Shown: positions 1 through 8,078 of the stretch, piece by piece
Layout of the letters: each line of letters begins with the position of its first letter
How positions within the stretch are numbered: the stretch's first letter is position 1
NCBI GenBank assembly: GCA_947498155.1
Contig: CANMJD010000006.1
Location: forward strand, 62,001-126,000
Source of the DNA: an uncultured Pseudoruegeria sp.
GTDB lineage: Bacteria; Pseudomonadota; Alphaproteobacteria; Rhodobacterales; Rhodobacteraceae
Length of the DNA stretch: 64,000 nucleotides
Direction: 5' to 3'
Translations under genes and position numbers: made by a program
Notes under the pieces: model-generated
Seen by the model: only the letters and a program-made list of their open reading frames with translations
Database searches by the model: none
What the model was told of the DNA's origin: nothing

Positions 1-927
1 TTCGACAGGAAATTCTTCACCAGATTTACGCAAGGCCGAAAGCTCCACCCGTCCCTTGTCGATGACCCGTGTTGTCCTTGTCTGCAGATAGCGGGTCATA
101 CCGGTGTGATGGGCCTCTCGCATCTGTGGGGGAATGATGGTTTCCTCCATGGTTTTGCCGATGATTTCTTCCGGTGCCCATCCAAAGATCGACTGGGCCG
201 ATGCATTAAAAGCGATGATCCGCCCTGCATCATCGGCGGTTATGATCGCATCCAGTGACGCCGCCACAGTTGACGCCAGCTGTTTGGAAGAGGTCAGCAG
301 CTTTGCATCGCGCAGCGCTGCACGACGCAACAGGCGGTCCAGCACGATCAACAAGCCCACAAGCAACACCATAAGCGCAATAGCGATCCCGCCGGTGCGG
401 GCTAACTGCGCGGCAAATTCTGCCCGACCCTTTTCAGTGTGTTCGGCCCCCAAGGTGACCCCGAGCAAGGCAATCTTGCGCACCACGGGGCGGATCTCCT
501 GCACCCTGCGCCGCAGATCATCCAGATCAGCCGGTGTAAAAGCGCTGTCCTGATCCAGATAGGCAATGACGGTATCAGAAAAATCATTCATTTGCTTGAT
601 CAGGGGAAGGGCATCGGCATTTTTGGCAAATGCGGTGCCGGTTCGGCCATAGTTGATGATGTTCAGACGGCTAAGGGCAATATCAAACCGCAACCTGATT
701 TGGGCATCGCTCAGCGCGCCTTCGAGCAGTTGATCAGAGAGGGTCGCATTCAGATTGGCGAACTCTGTATCCAGTTGGGCAATGCTCCATTGGGTGTCAT
801 CGCCCTCGGCAATCGATAGGTCAGAAAGCTGTGACAGAAGGTTGCTCACCATCAGCCCCAACAACAAAACAAGCAGGCCAAAGCCTGCCAGTATTGCGAT
901 ACGATATCTATTAAGCGCAGACGTCAT
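1..927 (-). CDS. PAS-domain membrane sensor protein, 3' part outside window
   Basis: This reading frame stays open from an ATG at 927 to the window edge, giving 309 residues without a stop. Seen: a membrane segment near residues 9-31, an extracytoplasmic region to about 175, a second membrane segment near 176-196, and then a PAS domain from about 215 (motifs ITADDAGRIIAFN and GWAPEEIIGKTMEE). The layout is that of a sensor histidine kinase, often hybrid, but the kinase part is not in the window. It lies 42 bp downstream of the periplasmic molybdopterin-fold gene on the same strand and is divergent from a NarL/FixJ regulator, which is a plausible partner. A diguanylate cyclase or phosphodiesterase output cannot be excluded. 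Confidence 0.8.
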   Translation of the reverse strand, partial: MTSALNRYRIAILAGFGLLVLLLGLMVSNLLSQLSDLSIAEGDDTQWSIAQLDTEFANLNATLSDQLLEGALSDAQIRLRFDIALSRLNIINYGRTGTAFAKNADALPLIKQMNDFSDTVIAYLDQDSAFTPADLDDLRRRVQEIRPVVRKIALLGVTLGAEHTEKGRAEFAAQLARTGGIAIALMVLLVGLLIVLDRLLRRAALRDAKLLTSSKQLASTVAASLDAIITADDAGRIIAFNASAQSIFGWAPEEIIGKTMEETIIPPQMREAHHTGMTRYLQTRTTRVIDKGRVELSALRKSGEEFPVE

Positions 928-969
928 AGGGGCCTCCTGATCGGGACCACCTTATGGGGCAAGATGCCT

Positions 970-1461
970 TTACTCCAAGACTTTCAACCGGTTCAACTGC
1001 CAGATGCTGCGCGAATAATTGGTTTCCGTGTTGTATTTTTCGTCCCTGTCAAACGGGTAGATCACCCAAAACGGGCCCTTATTGCGCACAGACATGGTTT
1101 CGCCATCCATACGAGAGGCCACAATCGGCGCATCATCTTGCAGATCGGCAATCGGCATCGACACGGCATAATCATTTAAGGCAACCATTTCGATCGTTTT
1201 GCCCTCAATGCCAAGATGCGTCAGCAAGGCCTTAAGCGGGACCCCCGAAAACCGGGTTTCGCCATCGGTCCAAATGGTGCCGGTCACAAACTCCACCTGC
1301 TCCAGCGCATCAAGGGCGGCCAAATCCAGCACCACGGGCTGCGCCGCCAGCGGGCTTATGGTCAAGGTCATCACGTCGGCCTGCGCCGCCGTGTGCTGGG
1401 CAGAAAAAGTGAACAGCGCCATTACAACCGCAAACAGACGGCTACGGGAAAGATACATCAT
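970..1461 (-). CDS. Periplasmic oxidoreductase molybdopterin-binding-like protein
   Basis: A 163-residue protein with a signal peptide (first about 30 residues, ending near AQADV). The rest resembles the small single-domain members of the sulfite oxidase/molybdopterin-binding fold (stretches FSGVPLKALLTHLGI and ALNDYAVSMPIADLQ). The open frame extends upstream to 1629, but the ATG at 1461 follows AGAGGA and begins a proper signal peptide, so it is chosen. No cofactor-binding cysteine is visible in the mature part, so it may be a sensory or structural relative rather than an enzyme. It is co-directional with the PAS sensor downstream, suggesting an accessory or sensing partner. The link to that sensor is inference. 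Confidence 0.7.
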   Translation of the reverse strand: MMYLSRSRLFAVVMALFTFSAQHTAAQADVMTLTISPLAAQPVVLDLAALDALEQVEFVTGTIWTDGETRFSGVPLKALLTHLGIEGKTIEMVALNDYAVSMPIADLQDDAPIVASRMDGETMSVRNKGPFWVIYPFDRDEKYNTETNYSRSIWQLNRLKVLE

Positions 1462-1618
1462 CGTCAGGATCCTCTTGCTAATCTGGCCTTTGACTACGCT
1501 ATTGTGGGGAACCTGTTTTGAGGCATTGGCATAGAAACCTATACTTAAGAGTATATATGCCACGATAAGATCATATTTCCCGATATATAAGGGATGAAAC
1601 ATCAAGGAATAAGAGTCG

Positions 1619-2236
1619 ATGCCGAACATTCTTTTAGCAGATGATCACGATTTGGTCCGCGATACCATTGCTGCTTATTTGGAAACCAAAGACGACTTCA
1701 AAGTTCTGACCGCCCCCAGTTTTGACACCGCGATGGAGGTCATGCGCGGGCTTGATGTGATTGATCTTCTCATTCTGGATTACAACATGCCGGGGATGAA
1801 CGGGCTTGAGGGGTTGGAAAAAGCGCGCAAAACTTTTCCGGCCTGCAAAGTCGCCTTGATGTCCGGTGTGGCCAATCGCGATATTGCCAACACCGCCATG
1901 GCGCGCGGCGCCCATGGCTTTATTCCTAAATCGCTGACGGCGGCGTCTTTGGTTAATGCGATACAATTTGTGCTGTCCGGGGAACGCTATTTCCCGTTTG
2001 ATTTTGGCACCGCAACAGCAGAAACCAAGACCGAAGGGGCGTTTGCCAAACTCTCAACGCGGGAAATGCAAACGCTGGAACAGCTATGCATCGGTCTGTC
2101 CAACAAGGAAATCGCCCGCAACCTCGACATTCAGGAAGTGACCGTCAAACTGCATGTAAAAAACCTGCTGGCTAAACTGGGCGTCTCCAACCGCACGCAA
2201 GCCGCCCTTTTGGCAAAAGAGCGGCATTTGTTTTAG
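1619..2236 (+). CDS. NarL/FixJ-family response regulator
   Basis: A 205-residue two-domain regulator. The receiver domain (about 1-120) has the acidic pair near the N-terminus (ADDH), the phospho-acceptor Asp54 in LLILDYNMPG and a Lys in FIPKSLT. The C-terminal LuxR-type helix-turn-helix (about 145-205) has LSTREMQTLEQL, GLSNKEIARNLDI and KLHVKNLLAKLGV. It is transcribed away from the periplasmic protein/PAS sensor pair, which is the likely source of its phosphate. Targets are unknown. Full length for the family. Confidence 0.93.
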   Translation: MPNILLADDHDLVRDTIAAYLETKDDFKVLTAPSFDTAMEVMRGLDVIDLLILDYNMPGMNGLEGLEKARKTFPACKVALMSGVANRDIANTAMARGAHGFIPKSLTAASLVNAIQFVLSGERYFPFDFGTATAETKTEGAFAKLSTREMQTLEQLCIGLSNKEIARNLDIQEVTVKLHVKNLLAKLGVSNRTQAALLAKERHLF

Positions 2237-2309
2237 CGCAGGCCCAAGAAAACCACAGGGCAGGATGATGTTGCGCGTTCTGGCGTCATTCTAAGCGCGG
2301 TTGACCCTG

Positions 2310-2537
2310 TTAAACCGCGACGGCTGTTTCCGGCACATCAACGACTTCGGCGTCATCGGTTTGTGGTTGCTTTGCCGCCAGAAACGGAGAGGCCAGCAAG
2401 GCGATACCGACCGTGGCCAAGGCAAACAGGGCCAACATGCCGAGCACGGCAAAACCAAGCCCCGCCATCACACAGCCAAGGACAAAAAGAACCGCACCCG
2501 ATGTGGCGACAGTCAGCTTGTTGATCAGGTTTTTCAT
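2310..2537 (-). CDS. Small two-helix membrane protein
   Basis: A 75-residue protein: short basic N-terminus, about 50 continuous hydrophobic residues rich in Gly/Ala/Leu that can form two membrane helices, and an acidic tail (DDAEVVDVPE). There is no family I recognise. It sits downstream of the two-component pair on the same strand after a gap of about 80 bp, and converges with the NarL-type regulator. It may be a regulated envelope-stress peptide; function unknown. The chosen ATG follows a GGAGATGACCT-like leader. Confidence 0.6.
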   Translation of the reverse strand: MKNLINKLTVATSGAVLFVLGCVMAGLGFAVLGMLALFALATVGIALLASPFLAAKQPQTDDAEVVDVPETAVAV

Positions 2538-2615
2538 AGGTCATCTCCGAGTTTTATATTTTGTTTCGATGACACAGATATAGAAAGGCAGGATGAGGCC
2601 TGCCTGACCGGAAGT

Positions 2616-3899
2616 TTACATTTTTGCAAAGTTCAAAAGAACCCGCAGCCCTTGCGGTGTGTTTTGTGACAGCTCAAGGCGTGCGCCATGACGATCCGCC
2701 ACCGCCCGCACCAGCGCCAGCCCCAAACCCGAACCCTCTGTCGTCCGTGAAGCCTCAAGGCGCACCATGGGTTTGAGAATTTCATCAAACGCAGACGGGT
2801 CCACCCCCACCCCGTTATCGCTCACACCAAGCCGGTTACCCTGCGCCAGAAGTGTGATCGTCTCGCCGCCATGGATCAGCGCATTCTGGATCAGGTTCGC
2901 CATCGCCTGCACCAACATTTGACGATCCGCAAAGACGGTGCCAGCAGCCTCAACGTCAATCCGCAATTGCTTGCCTGAATCCTCCACCACGGGGCCGAAA
3001 ATCTCGGCGATTTCAGACACAAGGTCCGCCAATGGGACGGCTTCAAACCCGACCTGCCCCTGCCCCGCTTCGATCCGCGCAACCCGCATGATCGTATCAA
3101 ACACCGCCGACAAGCGTCCCGCCTCTTCAAGCGCGATGCCGCGTGCCTCTCCCTCGGGCAGCATTTCCAACTGCGCGCGTAGTCGCGCCAAGGGCGTGCG
3201 CAGATCATGGGCAAGGCTTGCGCTCAGGTTTTGGGTCTGGGTGACCAGACGTTCCAGCGCGATGGCGGTATTGTCGAGGTTTCGGGCAATGTCATCCAGA
3301 TCATCCTTGGCCTGTTCAAGCCCCGTGCGCGCGCCCAAATCCCCGGCGGCCAACTGGCCAAGGGTGGCATTGATCTTGGACAACCGGCGCTGCGCTAAAA
3401 TGCCGGTGCCCAGCCCGATGGCCAAGGTCCCCGCAATCACCAAAGCTGCTGTTGTCCACAAAATTCCCGCCAGCAATTCCTGTGCCTGCTCGCTTTCTTC
3501 GATGGGCAATGCCAGCATAATCGGCGCGCCATTACTGTCCTGCGTCACCGTGATACGCCACAGTTCAGAACGCAGAAAATCATCCTCTAGTTCGATCGTA
3601 CCTCCGCCCCGCGCGACGGCGCGCTCAAAGGGGCGCGGCAAGCCACGCAAATTATCCGGCGCACGCAGGATCATCGCCGCACTATCTCCCCGCGCATCCT
3701 CTAGCACCGCGGTGCCTGCCAAGGCCGATAGCGTGCTATCCACCCGCCGCTCTACCGCCTCGCGCCCAAGGGTCAGCGCCACAAAGATCGCAACCGTCAT
3801 GCCAAGGGCAAAGATCAGCGACAGCAAGAGCGACAGCCGCAGGGTCGAGGAACGGCGCACCCATTTGATCTGATCCAAAAGCCTATCCACCAAAGACAT
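2616..3899 (-). CDS. Sensor histidine kinase (HAMP, DHp, HATPase)
   Basis: A 427-residue classical membrane sensor kinase. After a cytoplasmic N-terminus come a first membrane helix, a periplasmic sensing loop of about 110 residues, a second membrane helix, HAMP, and the DHp helix with the H-box SLAHDLRTPLARLRA. The ATP-binding domain has an N-box (ANLIQNALIHG), G1 (VSDNGVGVD) and G2 (GSGLGLAL). The open frame starts earlier (3986), but the ATG at 3899 gives a 17-bp overlap with the upstream regulator gene, usual for translationally coupled pairs. It resembles the QseC/PhoQ-like kinases that work with OmpR-type regulators. The stimulus is unknown; the PepSY protein upstream may be regulated by or feed into it. 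Confidence 0.92.
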   Translation of the reverse strand: MSLVDRLLDQIKWVRRSSTLRLSLLLSLIFALGMTVAIFVALTLGREAVERRVDSTLSALAGTAVLEDARGDSAAMILRAPDNLRGLPRPFERAVARGGGTIELEDDFLRSELWRITVTQDSNGAPIMLALPIEESEQAQELLAGILWTTAALVIAGTLAIGLGTGILAQRRLSKINATLGQLAAGDLGARTGLEQAKDDLDDIARNLDNTAIALERLVTQTQNLSASLAHDLRTPLARLRAQLEMLPEGEARGIALEEAGRLSAVFDTIMRVARIEAGQGQVGFEAVPLADLVSEIAEIFGPVVEDSGKQLRIDVEAAGTVFADRQMLVQAMANLIQNALIHGGETITLLAQGNRLGVSDNGVGVDPSAFDEILKPMVRLEASRTTEGSGLGLALVRAVADRHGARLELSQNTPQGLRVLLNFAKM

Positions 3900-4566
3900 A
3901 TCCCTCGCCGCGTCGGGTGCGCAGCAATTGTTTGTCAAAAGGTTTATCGATCTTGGCCCGCAAGCGGCTAATATGGGTTTCCACAACGCTGGTTGTCGGA
4001 TCGAAGCTCATCTCCCAGACCTGTTCCAGCAACATCGTGCGCGTCACAAGACGTTCGGGACGACGCATGAAATACTCCAGTATTTTGAATTCCTTAGCCA
4101 TGAGATCAATATCCTGACCCTGCCGTGTGCATTGGCGCGATAGCAGATCAAGCGATAAATCCCCATACGTTAGACAGGTCGGCGCGGCAGAAGTGTCCTC
4201 GCCCCCCTCCCGCCGCCGGCCCAGCGCATTCACGCGGGCAGAAAGCTCGACAAAAGCAAAGGGTTTGGTCAAGTAATCATCGCCGCCGGCGTCAAAACCT
4301 TCGACCCGTGAATCGACTTCGCCCAATGCGGTCAGAAATAGCGCCGGTGTCGTATTCTTGGAGGCGCGCAGCGATTTCAGCACCGCAAGCCCGTCGAGGC
4401 CGGGGACCATACGATCCAGTATCAACACATCAAATTCCTGCCCCATCGCCGCCATCAAGGCGTCTTTGCCGTCGGCAAAATGATCTACCACATGGCCTTC
4501 CTCGCGCAGACCGCCCGTGATCCACGGGCCTAATTGTTTATCATCTTCCAAAAGCAAAATACGCAT
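3883..4566 (-). CDS. OmpR/PhoB-family response regulator
   Basis: A 227-residue regulator with a receiver domain (acidic pair LLEDD, phospho-acceptor Asp51 in VLILDRMVPGLDG, Lys in YLTKPFAF) and a C-terminal winged helix (LMAKEFKILEYFMRRPERLVTR ... TSVVETHISRLRAKID; given in parts). It overlaps the cognate kinase gene, so the two form one operon. The closest architecture is the QseB/CpxR-like group. Targets are not shown by the sequence, although the PepSY gene just upstream is a common regulon member in such systems. Confidence 0.93.
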   Translation of the reverse strand: MRILLLEDDKQLGPWITGGLREEGHVVDHFADGKDALMAAMGQEFDVLILDRMVPGLDGLAVLKSLRASKNTTPALFLTALGEVDSRVEGFDAGGDDYLTKPFAFVELSARVNALGRRREGGEDTSAAPTCLTYGDLSLDLLSRQCTRQGQDIDLMAKEFKILEYFMRRPERLVTRTMLLEQVWEMSFDPTTSVVETHISRLRAKIDKPFDKQLLRTRRGEGYVFGG

Positions 4567-4595
4567 GCTGATCCTGTCTAGCTAAGGGAAATGGG

Positions 4596-4623
4596 AAAAG
4601 GCCGCCGGAAACAGCAGCCTTTT
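4596..4623 (-). terminator. Hairpin downstream of the PepSY gene
   Basis: A 7-bp perfect stem (AAAAGGC/GCCTTTT) with a 14-nt loop lies between the PepSY gene and the response regulator gene. Read on the minus strand, the second arm ends in four T residues. It could terminate the PepSY transcript or limit read-through into the two-component operon. Confidence 0.45.
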
Positions 4624-4653
4624 GTGTGAATATTTAGCAAGTAGTCACCGGTG

Positions 4654-4980
4654 TCAGGTGTCTTTGTGATCGCCATCCTTATCACAGCCTTCGTGCTCCG
4701 CTTCTACTTGCAGAATATCACCTGTCTCGGCGTCGATCTCAAGCTCCATCTCGGTGCCATCTTCGGCCAGAATCTCCACTTCATAGACGATAATGCCCCG
4801 TTCACGCTCCCGCTCGACCTCCTGTACCTCGCCGGGGACTTCGGCCAAAGCGATTTCGATGATCTGGGCTTCAGTCAGCCCGGTTGCACGGGCCGCCGTC
4901 TGGGCCGACACCACGCCAGCAATCCCACCTGCAATGACCAATGCACCCAAAGCGCTTCCTGCAATAAATTTCTTTTCCAT
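4654..4980 (-). CDS. Exported PepSY-domain protein
   Basis: A 108-residue protein with a signal peptide (cleavage near VSAQT) and one PepSY domain: LTEAQIIEIALAEVPG, then an acidic strand region (YEVEILAEDGTEMELEID) and DAETGDIL. PepSY proteins are periplasmic and are thought to bind or inhibit peptidases or sense envelope conditions. The C-terminus is His/Asp/Glu-rich (HEGCDKDGDHKD), which suggests possible metal binding. It lies upstream of and co-directional with the OmpR/kinase pair, an arrangement typical of PepSY sensory auxiliaries. RBS GGAGAA precedes the ATG. Confidence 0.85.
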   Translation of the reverse strand: MEKKFIAGSALGALVIAGGIAGVVSAQTAARATGLTEAQIIEIALAEVPGEVQEVERERERGIIVYEVEILAEDGTEMELEIDAETGDILQVEAEHEGCDKDGDHKDT

Positions 4981-5104
4981 GTCTGTTCTCCGTTGGGGTT
5001 AATCCGGGGCGTCTTGCCCGGTGACAAAACAGATATGGATCACGCGCTATACAAAGGCATTCGCGCGCGATTACATTTTTGTAAGCTCGGTATATTTGCG
5101 AAGG

Positions 5105-5830
5105 CTACATCATTTCAGCGAAAGCCGCTTCAACGGCTTTTTGATCCTGCCGCCATGCGTCAAACACGCCGGATGCTGAGGCAGGATAGACGTCTTCGCC
5201 CCCCGCTTCGACAGCCGCCAATACATCGCGGGCGACGTCCTGAACCGAGTCTTTGGGCCCATCGACTCCGGCCAGCATCTCGGTGTCGATGCCTGCAGGA
5301 AACGCATTGATAACCGCCACGCCCTTTGGCGCAAGATAGGCGCGCAGGGACATCGCCATGGACCAGGCCGCCGCTTTTGAAGCGTTATAGCCCGCAAAAC
5401 CAGGCGCGCTCAGGAAGGAGAGCAACGACAGCATGTTGACCACTGCCCCACCGCCATTCGCCGCGATCACATCGGCAAAGGCTCGAGTCATATTGCGCAA
5501 CCCGTCATTATTGACCGCCATATCGGTGTTCAGCCCCGCTTGGGACACCTCAAGCGCGCCGCCAAAAGTCAGCGAACCGGCATTATTGATTAGCAGTGTC
5601 ACATCCGACGCCTTGCGGGCCGCGGCTGCGATTTGGTCGGCGTCGGTAATATCCAGCTGCACCGCAATGATTTTGGCAGGATCACGCGCGATCACGTCTT
5701 TCAGCGTATCGGTATTGCGCGCCGCCGCATAAATTTTAGATGCCCCGAGTGCATGCAGTTGATTTACATATTCCCGCCCAACGCCCCGGTTGGCACCAGT
5801 GACAAAAGCGACTGAATTGCGAATTTCCAT
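5105..5830 (-). CDS. Short-chain dehydrogenase/reductase (SDR)
   Basis: A 241-residue classical SDR. The Rossmann motif is TGANRGVG, the NAG motif is INNAG, and the catalytic residues are the Ser in MLSLLSFLS and the Tyr-x3-Lys in YNASKAA. The substrate is not determinable. It is divergent from a LysR regulator 100 bp away, the usual arrangement in which the LysR protein controls the SDR in response to the substrate or a related stressor. RBS GGAGAAAC precedes the ATG. Confidence 0.9.
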   Translation of the reverse strand: MEIRNSVAFVTGANRGVGREYVNQLHALGASKIYAAARNTDTLKDVIARDPAKIIAVQLDITDADQIAAAARKASDVTLLINNAGSLTFGGALEVSQAGLNTDMAVNNDGLRNMTRAFADVIAANGGGAVVNMLSLLSFLSAPGFAGYNASKAAAWSMAMSLRAYLAPKGVAVINAFPAGIDTEMLAGVDGPKDSVQDVARDVLAAVEAGGEDVYPASASGVFDAWRQDQKAVEAAFAEMM

Positions 5831-5914
5831 TTTGTTTCTCCATTTGATGTTTCGATTGGGAGAAGATACTCATGCGAAATCAGCGGAAAAACAGGTTGAT
5901 CATCAGGGATGTCG

Positions 5915-5927
5915 TGCAATACTTGCA
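5915..5927. promoter_or_regulatory. Inverted repeat in the SDR/LysR intergenic region
   Basis: A perfect TGCAA-N3-TTGCA inverted repeat ends four bases before the LysR start codon. It is a candidate autoregulatory site. The location over the translation start is unusual, and there is no good Shine-Dalgarno sequence there. Confidence 0.35.
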
Positions 5928-5930
5928 TGA

Positions 5931-6824
5931 ATGGAACTTGCATCGCTCAAATCAGTCTTATTGGTGGCCCGTCATGGCAGCTTTGCCGCCGCAGCCCGTG
6001 TCATGGGGGTCGATCCGTCATCGGTGTCGCGCACCGTAGCGGGCATTGAACAAGAGCTAGGGATCAGACTGTTTCAACGCTCTACACGCAGGCTTTCTCA
6101 AACCGAAGAGGGCGCGGCCTATATCGCCCATATTGCGCCCTTACTGGAAGAATTCGACCATGCCCATGATCTGGCCCGTCAAGCCGGGCTTGGTCCGTCG
6201 GGGACTTTAAAGATGACGGCGTCGGTCTCTTTTGCCCATTTCTGCGTTGTGCCCCATTTGGCGGAGTTTACCGCAAAATTCCCCGATATTACGCTGGAGC
6301 TGTTACCAACGGATTCCAACGTTGACCTGATTGCTGAAAACATCGATCTCGCCCTGCGACTGGCCCCTGCCCCGCGCGGTGATTTGATCAGCACCAAGCT
6401 TGTGGCAACGCGATATGTGGTCTGTGCCGCGCCGGACTATGTCAAAACCACCCCATCGATTTCTGCCCCCTTGGATCTGGAAAAACACGACTGCCTGCGA
6501 TTTGCCTTGGCCGATTACCGGACCCGTTGGCGTTTTCGATCCGCAACCAGTGAACCGGTCGATGTTCCGGTGTCCGGCAAGATCATTATCTCAAACGCGC
6601 TATCCTTGCGGCGGGCTGCCCTTGACGGTTTGGGACCGGCGTTATTACCGGACTGGTTGGTGCGTAGCGATTTGGCCAAGGGGGATTTGATCGATCTGCT
6701 GCCCGGCTATGAAGCCGCCGCCAGCAGCTTTGAGACTGCGGCATGGGCGCTTTATCCTTCACGGTCCTACCTGCCGCTGAAGGTCCGATGCATGATTGAT
6801 TTTTTACGCCAGAAATTGCGGTAA
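5931..6824 (+). CDS. LysR-family transcriptional regulator
   Basis: A 297-residue LysR protein. The N-terminal winged HTH is VARHGSFAAAARVMGVDPSSVSRTVAGIEQELG (given as VARHGSFAAAARVMG then VDPSSVSRTVAGIEQELG), followed by a substrate-binding domain with SASVSFAHF and LALRLAPAPRGDL motifs typical of the CrgA/DsdC-like group that controls oxidoreductases. It is divergent from the SDR gene, its probable target. The start is placed at the ATG opening the HTH; there is no strong RBS. Confidence 0.9.
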   Translation: MELASLKSVLLVARHGSFAAAARVMGVDPSSVSRTVAGIEQELGIRLFQRSTRRLSQTEEGAAYIAHIAPLLEEFDHAHDLARQAGLGPSGTLKMTASVSFAHFCVVPHLAEFTAKFPDITLELLPTDSNVDLIAENIDLALRLAPAPRGDLISTKLVATRYVVCAAPDYVKTTPSISAPLDLEKHDCLRFALADYRTRWRFRSATSEPVDVPVSGKIIISNALSLRRAALDGLGPALLPDWLVRSDLAKGDLIDLLPGYEAAASSFETAAWALYPSRSYLPLKVRCMIDFLRQKLR

Positions 6825-6873
6825 GCCGCCCGGCGGCGCGATCATGCCACCACAAAGGTTAATAGACATTTTA

Positions 6874-6891
6874 TTTTTACCGCGCGATAAG
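6874..6891. promoter_or_regulatory. Candidate LacI-family operator upstream of the regulator gene
   Basis: A T-rich arm followed by ACCGCGCGATAAG, centred on CG as is usual for LacI/GalR operators. It resembles the two sites in front of the transport operon (7969-8008). This suggests autoregulation by the downstream LacI-family gene. Confidence 0.45.
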
Positions 6892-6929
6892 ATAGTGCAA
6901 AGTTCAGGAAAGTTTCGAGGGGCCCTACC

Positions 6930-7961
6930 ATGCCAAAGCAAAAAATCCGCAATATGGAAGAGTTTGCATCCGTTAGCGGTATCTCACGCCCCACAGTCTC
7001 TAAGTATTTCAACGATCCGACCAGCGTGCGCGTCTCGACCCGAGAGAAAATCGAACGCGCACTCAAGGAACATGATTACCGTCCGAATATATTCGCCATC
7101 AATCAAAACCGGAAACTGACCAAGAATGTCGGCATCGTTGTCCCATATCTGGCGGATCCGTTTTTTGCCGAAATAGCCCGCCGGATCGAGACCATGATTA
7201 TTGGAGCGGGTTTTCAACCGATTTTGCTCAGCTCGCACGGGGATGCCAATTCAGAGGTCGCCAATTTGCAGTCCCTGCGTGCGATCAAACCGGCGGGCGT
7301 ACTGCTGGCCCCATTGGGGCGCACCTCTGACAGAAAGGCCATCCTGCGATTTTGCGAAGAGGTGCCAACGGTCAATTTCGATGCCAATATCGAAGGCGCA
7401 GGAGAGGCATTCGTCGGCCATAACAACACCCAGGCCACCAAAATGATGCTGGAATATTTGACACGCACCGGTGAACCGCCGGTCTTTTTCGAAATGAAAA
7501 CACCCCCGAACCCGAACGCCAACAAACGCCGCCTCGCCTATATCGAAACCATGGAACAGATGGGCCATACGCCCCATCTTATTCAGGCTGAAGGGGAAGG
7601 CTGGGATTTTGAAGAATTCGGCTATCGGGAGGGCAAACGCTCGCTGGCATCCGGCAAGCTGCCATCGCAGACCGTCTTTTGCAGTAATGACCGTCTGGCG
7701 ATCGGATTTTTAACCGCCGCCTATGAATTGGGCCTCCGAGTCGGGTTGGACAAGGACTGTGCGCTGCGCGTTGCGGGCCACGATAACCATCCGTTTTCTC
7801 ATTACACCTGCCCGACGCTGACGACTGTCTCGCATAATTACTCCGCCATCGCGACCAAGAGTGTCGAAACTATTCTAGGTTTGATCGAATCAGAATCTCC
7901 AGCACCAGAACGGAAATCCACCCTGTTTGACGGAGAGCTAATCATGCGCGCCTCTGCCTAA
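6930..7961 (+). CDS. LacI-family regulator of the polyol operon
   Basis: A 343-residue LacI/GalR protein. The N-terminal HTH with hinge (EEFASVSGISRPTVSKYFN then TREKIERALKEHDYRPN) is followed by a periplasmic-binding-protein-like sensor domain (GIVVPYLADPFFAEIARRIE, VFCSNDRLAIGFLTAA). It precedes and is co-directional with the sorbitol/mannitol transport and dehydrogenase genes, with CG-centred palindromes both before it and before the transporter. It is therefore probably a polyol-responsive repressor. The inducer is inference. Confidence 0.92.
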   Translation: MPKQKIRNMEEFASVSGISRPTVSKYFNDPTSVRVSTREKIERALKEHDYRPNIFAINQNRKLTKNVGIVVPYLADPFFAEIARRIETMIIGAGFQPILLSSHGDANSEVANLQSLRAIKPAGVLLAPLGRTSDRKAILRFCEEVPTVNFDANIEGAGEAFVGHNNTQATKMMLEYLTRTGEPPVFFEMKTPPNPNANKRRLAYIETMEQMGHTPHLIQAEGEGWDFEEFGYREGKRSLASGKLPSQTVFCSNDRLAIGFLTAAYELGLRVGLDKDCALRVAGHDNHPFSHYTCPTLTTVSHNYSAIATKSVETILGLIESESPAPERKSTLFDGELIMRASA

Positions 7962-7968
7962 GCGTTTG

Positions 7969-8045
7969 ATTTTACGCGATGTATGGTTTTAATTTTACGC
8001 GCGTTAAGAATTAGATTGACGAAAGCAAAGTCTGACTTCTATGCT
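7969..8045 (+). promoter_or_regulatory. Operator pair and promoter of the polyol operon
   Basis: Two related elements, ATTTTACGCGAT (7969-7980) and TTTTACGCGCGTTAAG (7993-8008), the second nearly palindromic around CG, lie directly upstream of a sigma70-like promoter. The promoter has TTGACG at 8016 and TATGCT at 8040, with an 18-bp spacer. A similar element precedes the LacI-family gene. This fits repression of the smo operon by that regulator. Confidence 0.5.
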
Positions 8046-8078
8046 TGACGAGTGAATTATATTTCTTGGGAGGAAATA

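Noticed and set aside
2938-3873. 311-codon plus-strand frame over the sensor kinase
   Set aside because: Ser/Arg-rich shadow frame opposite a kinase with all its motifs.
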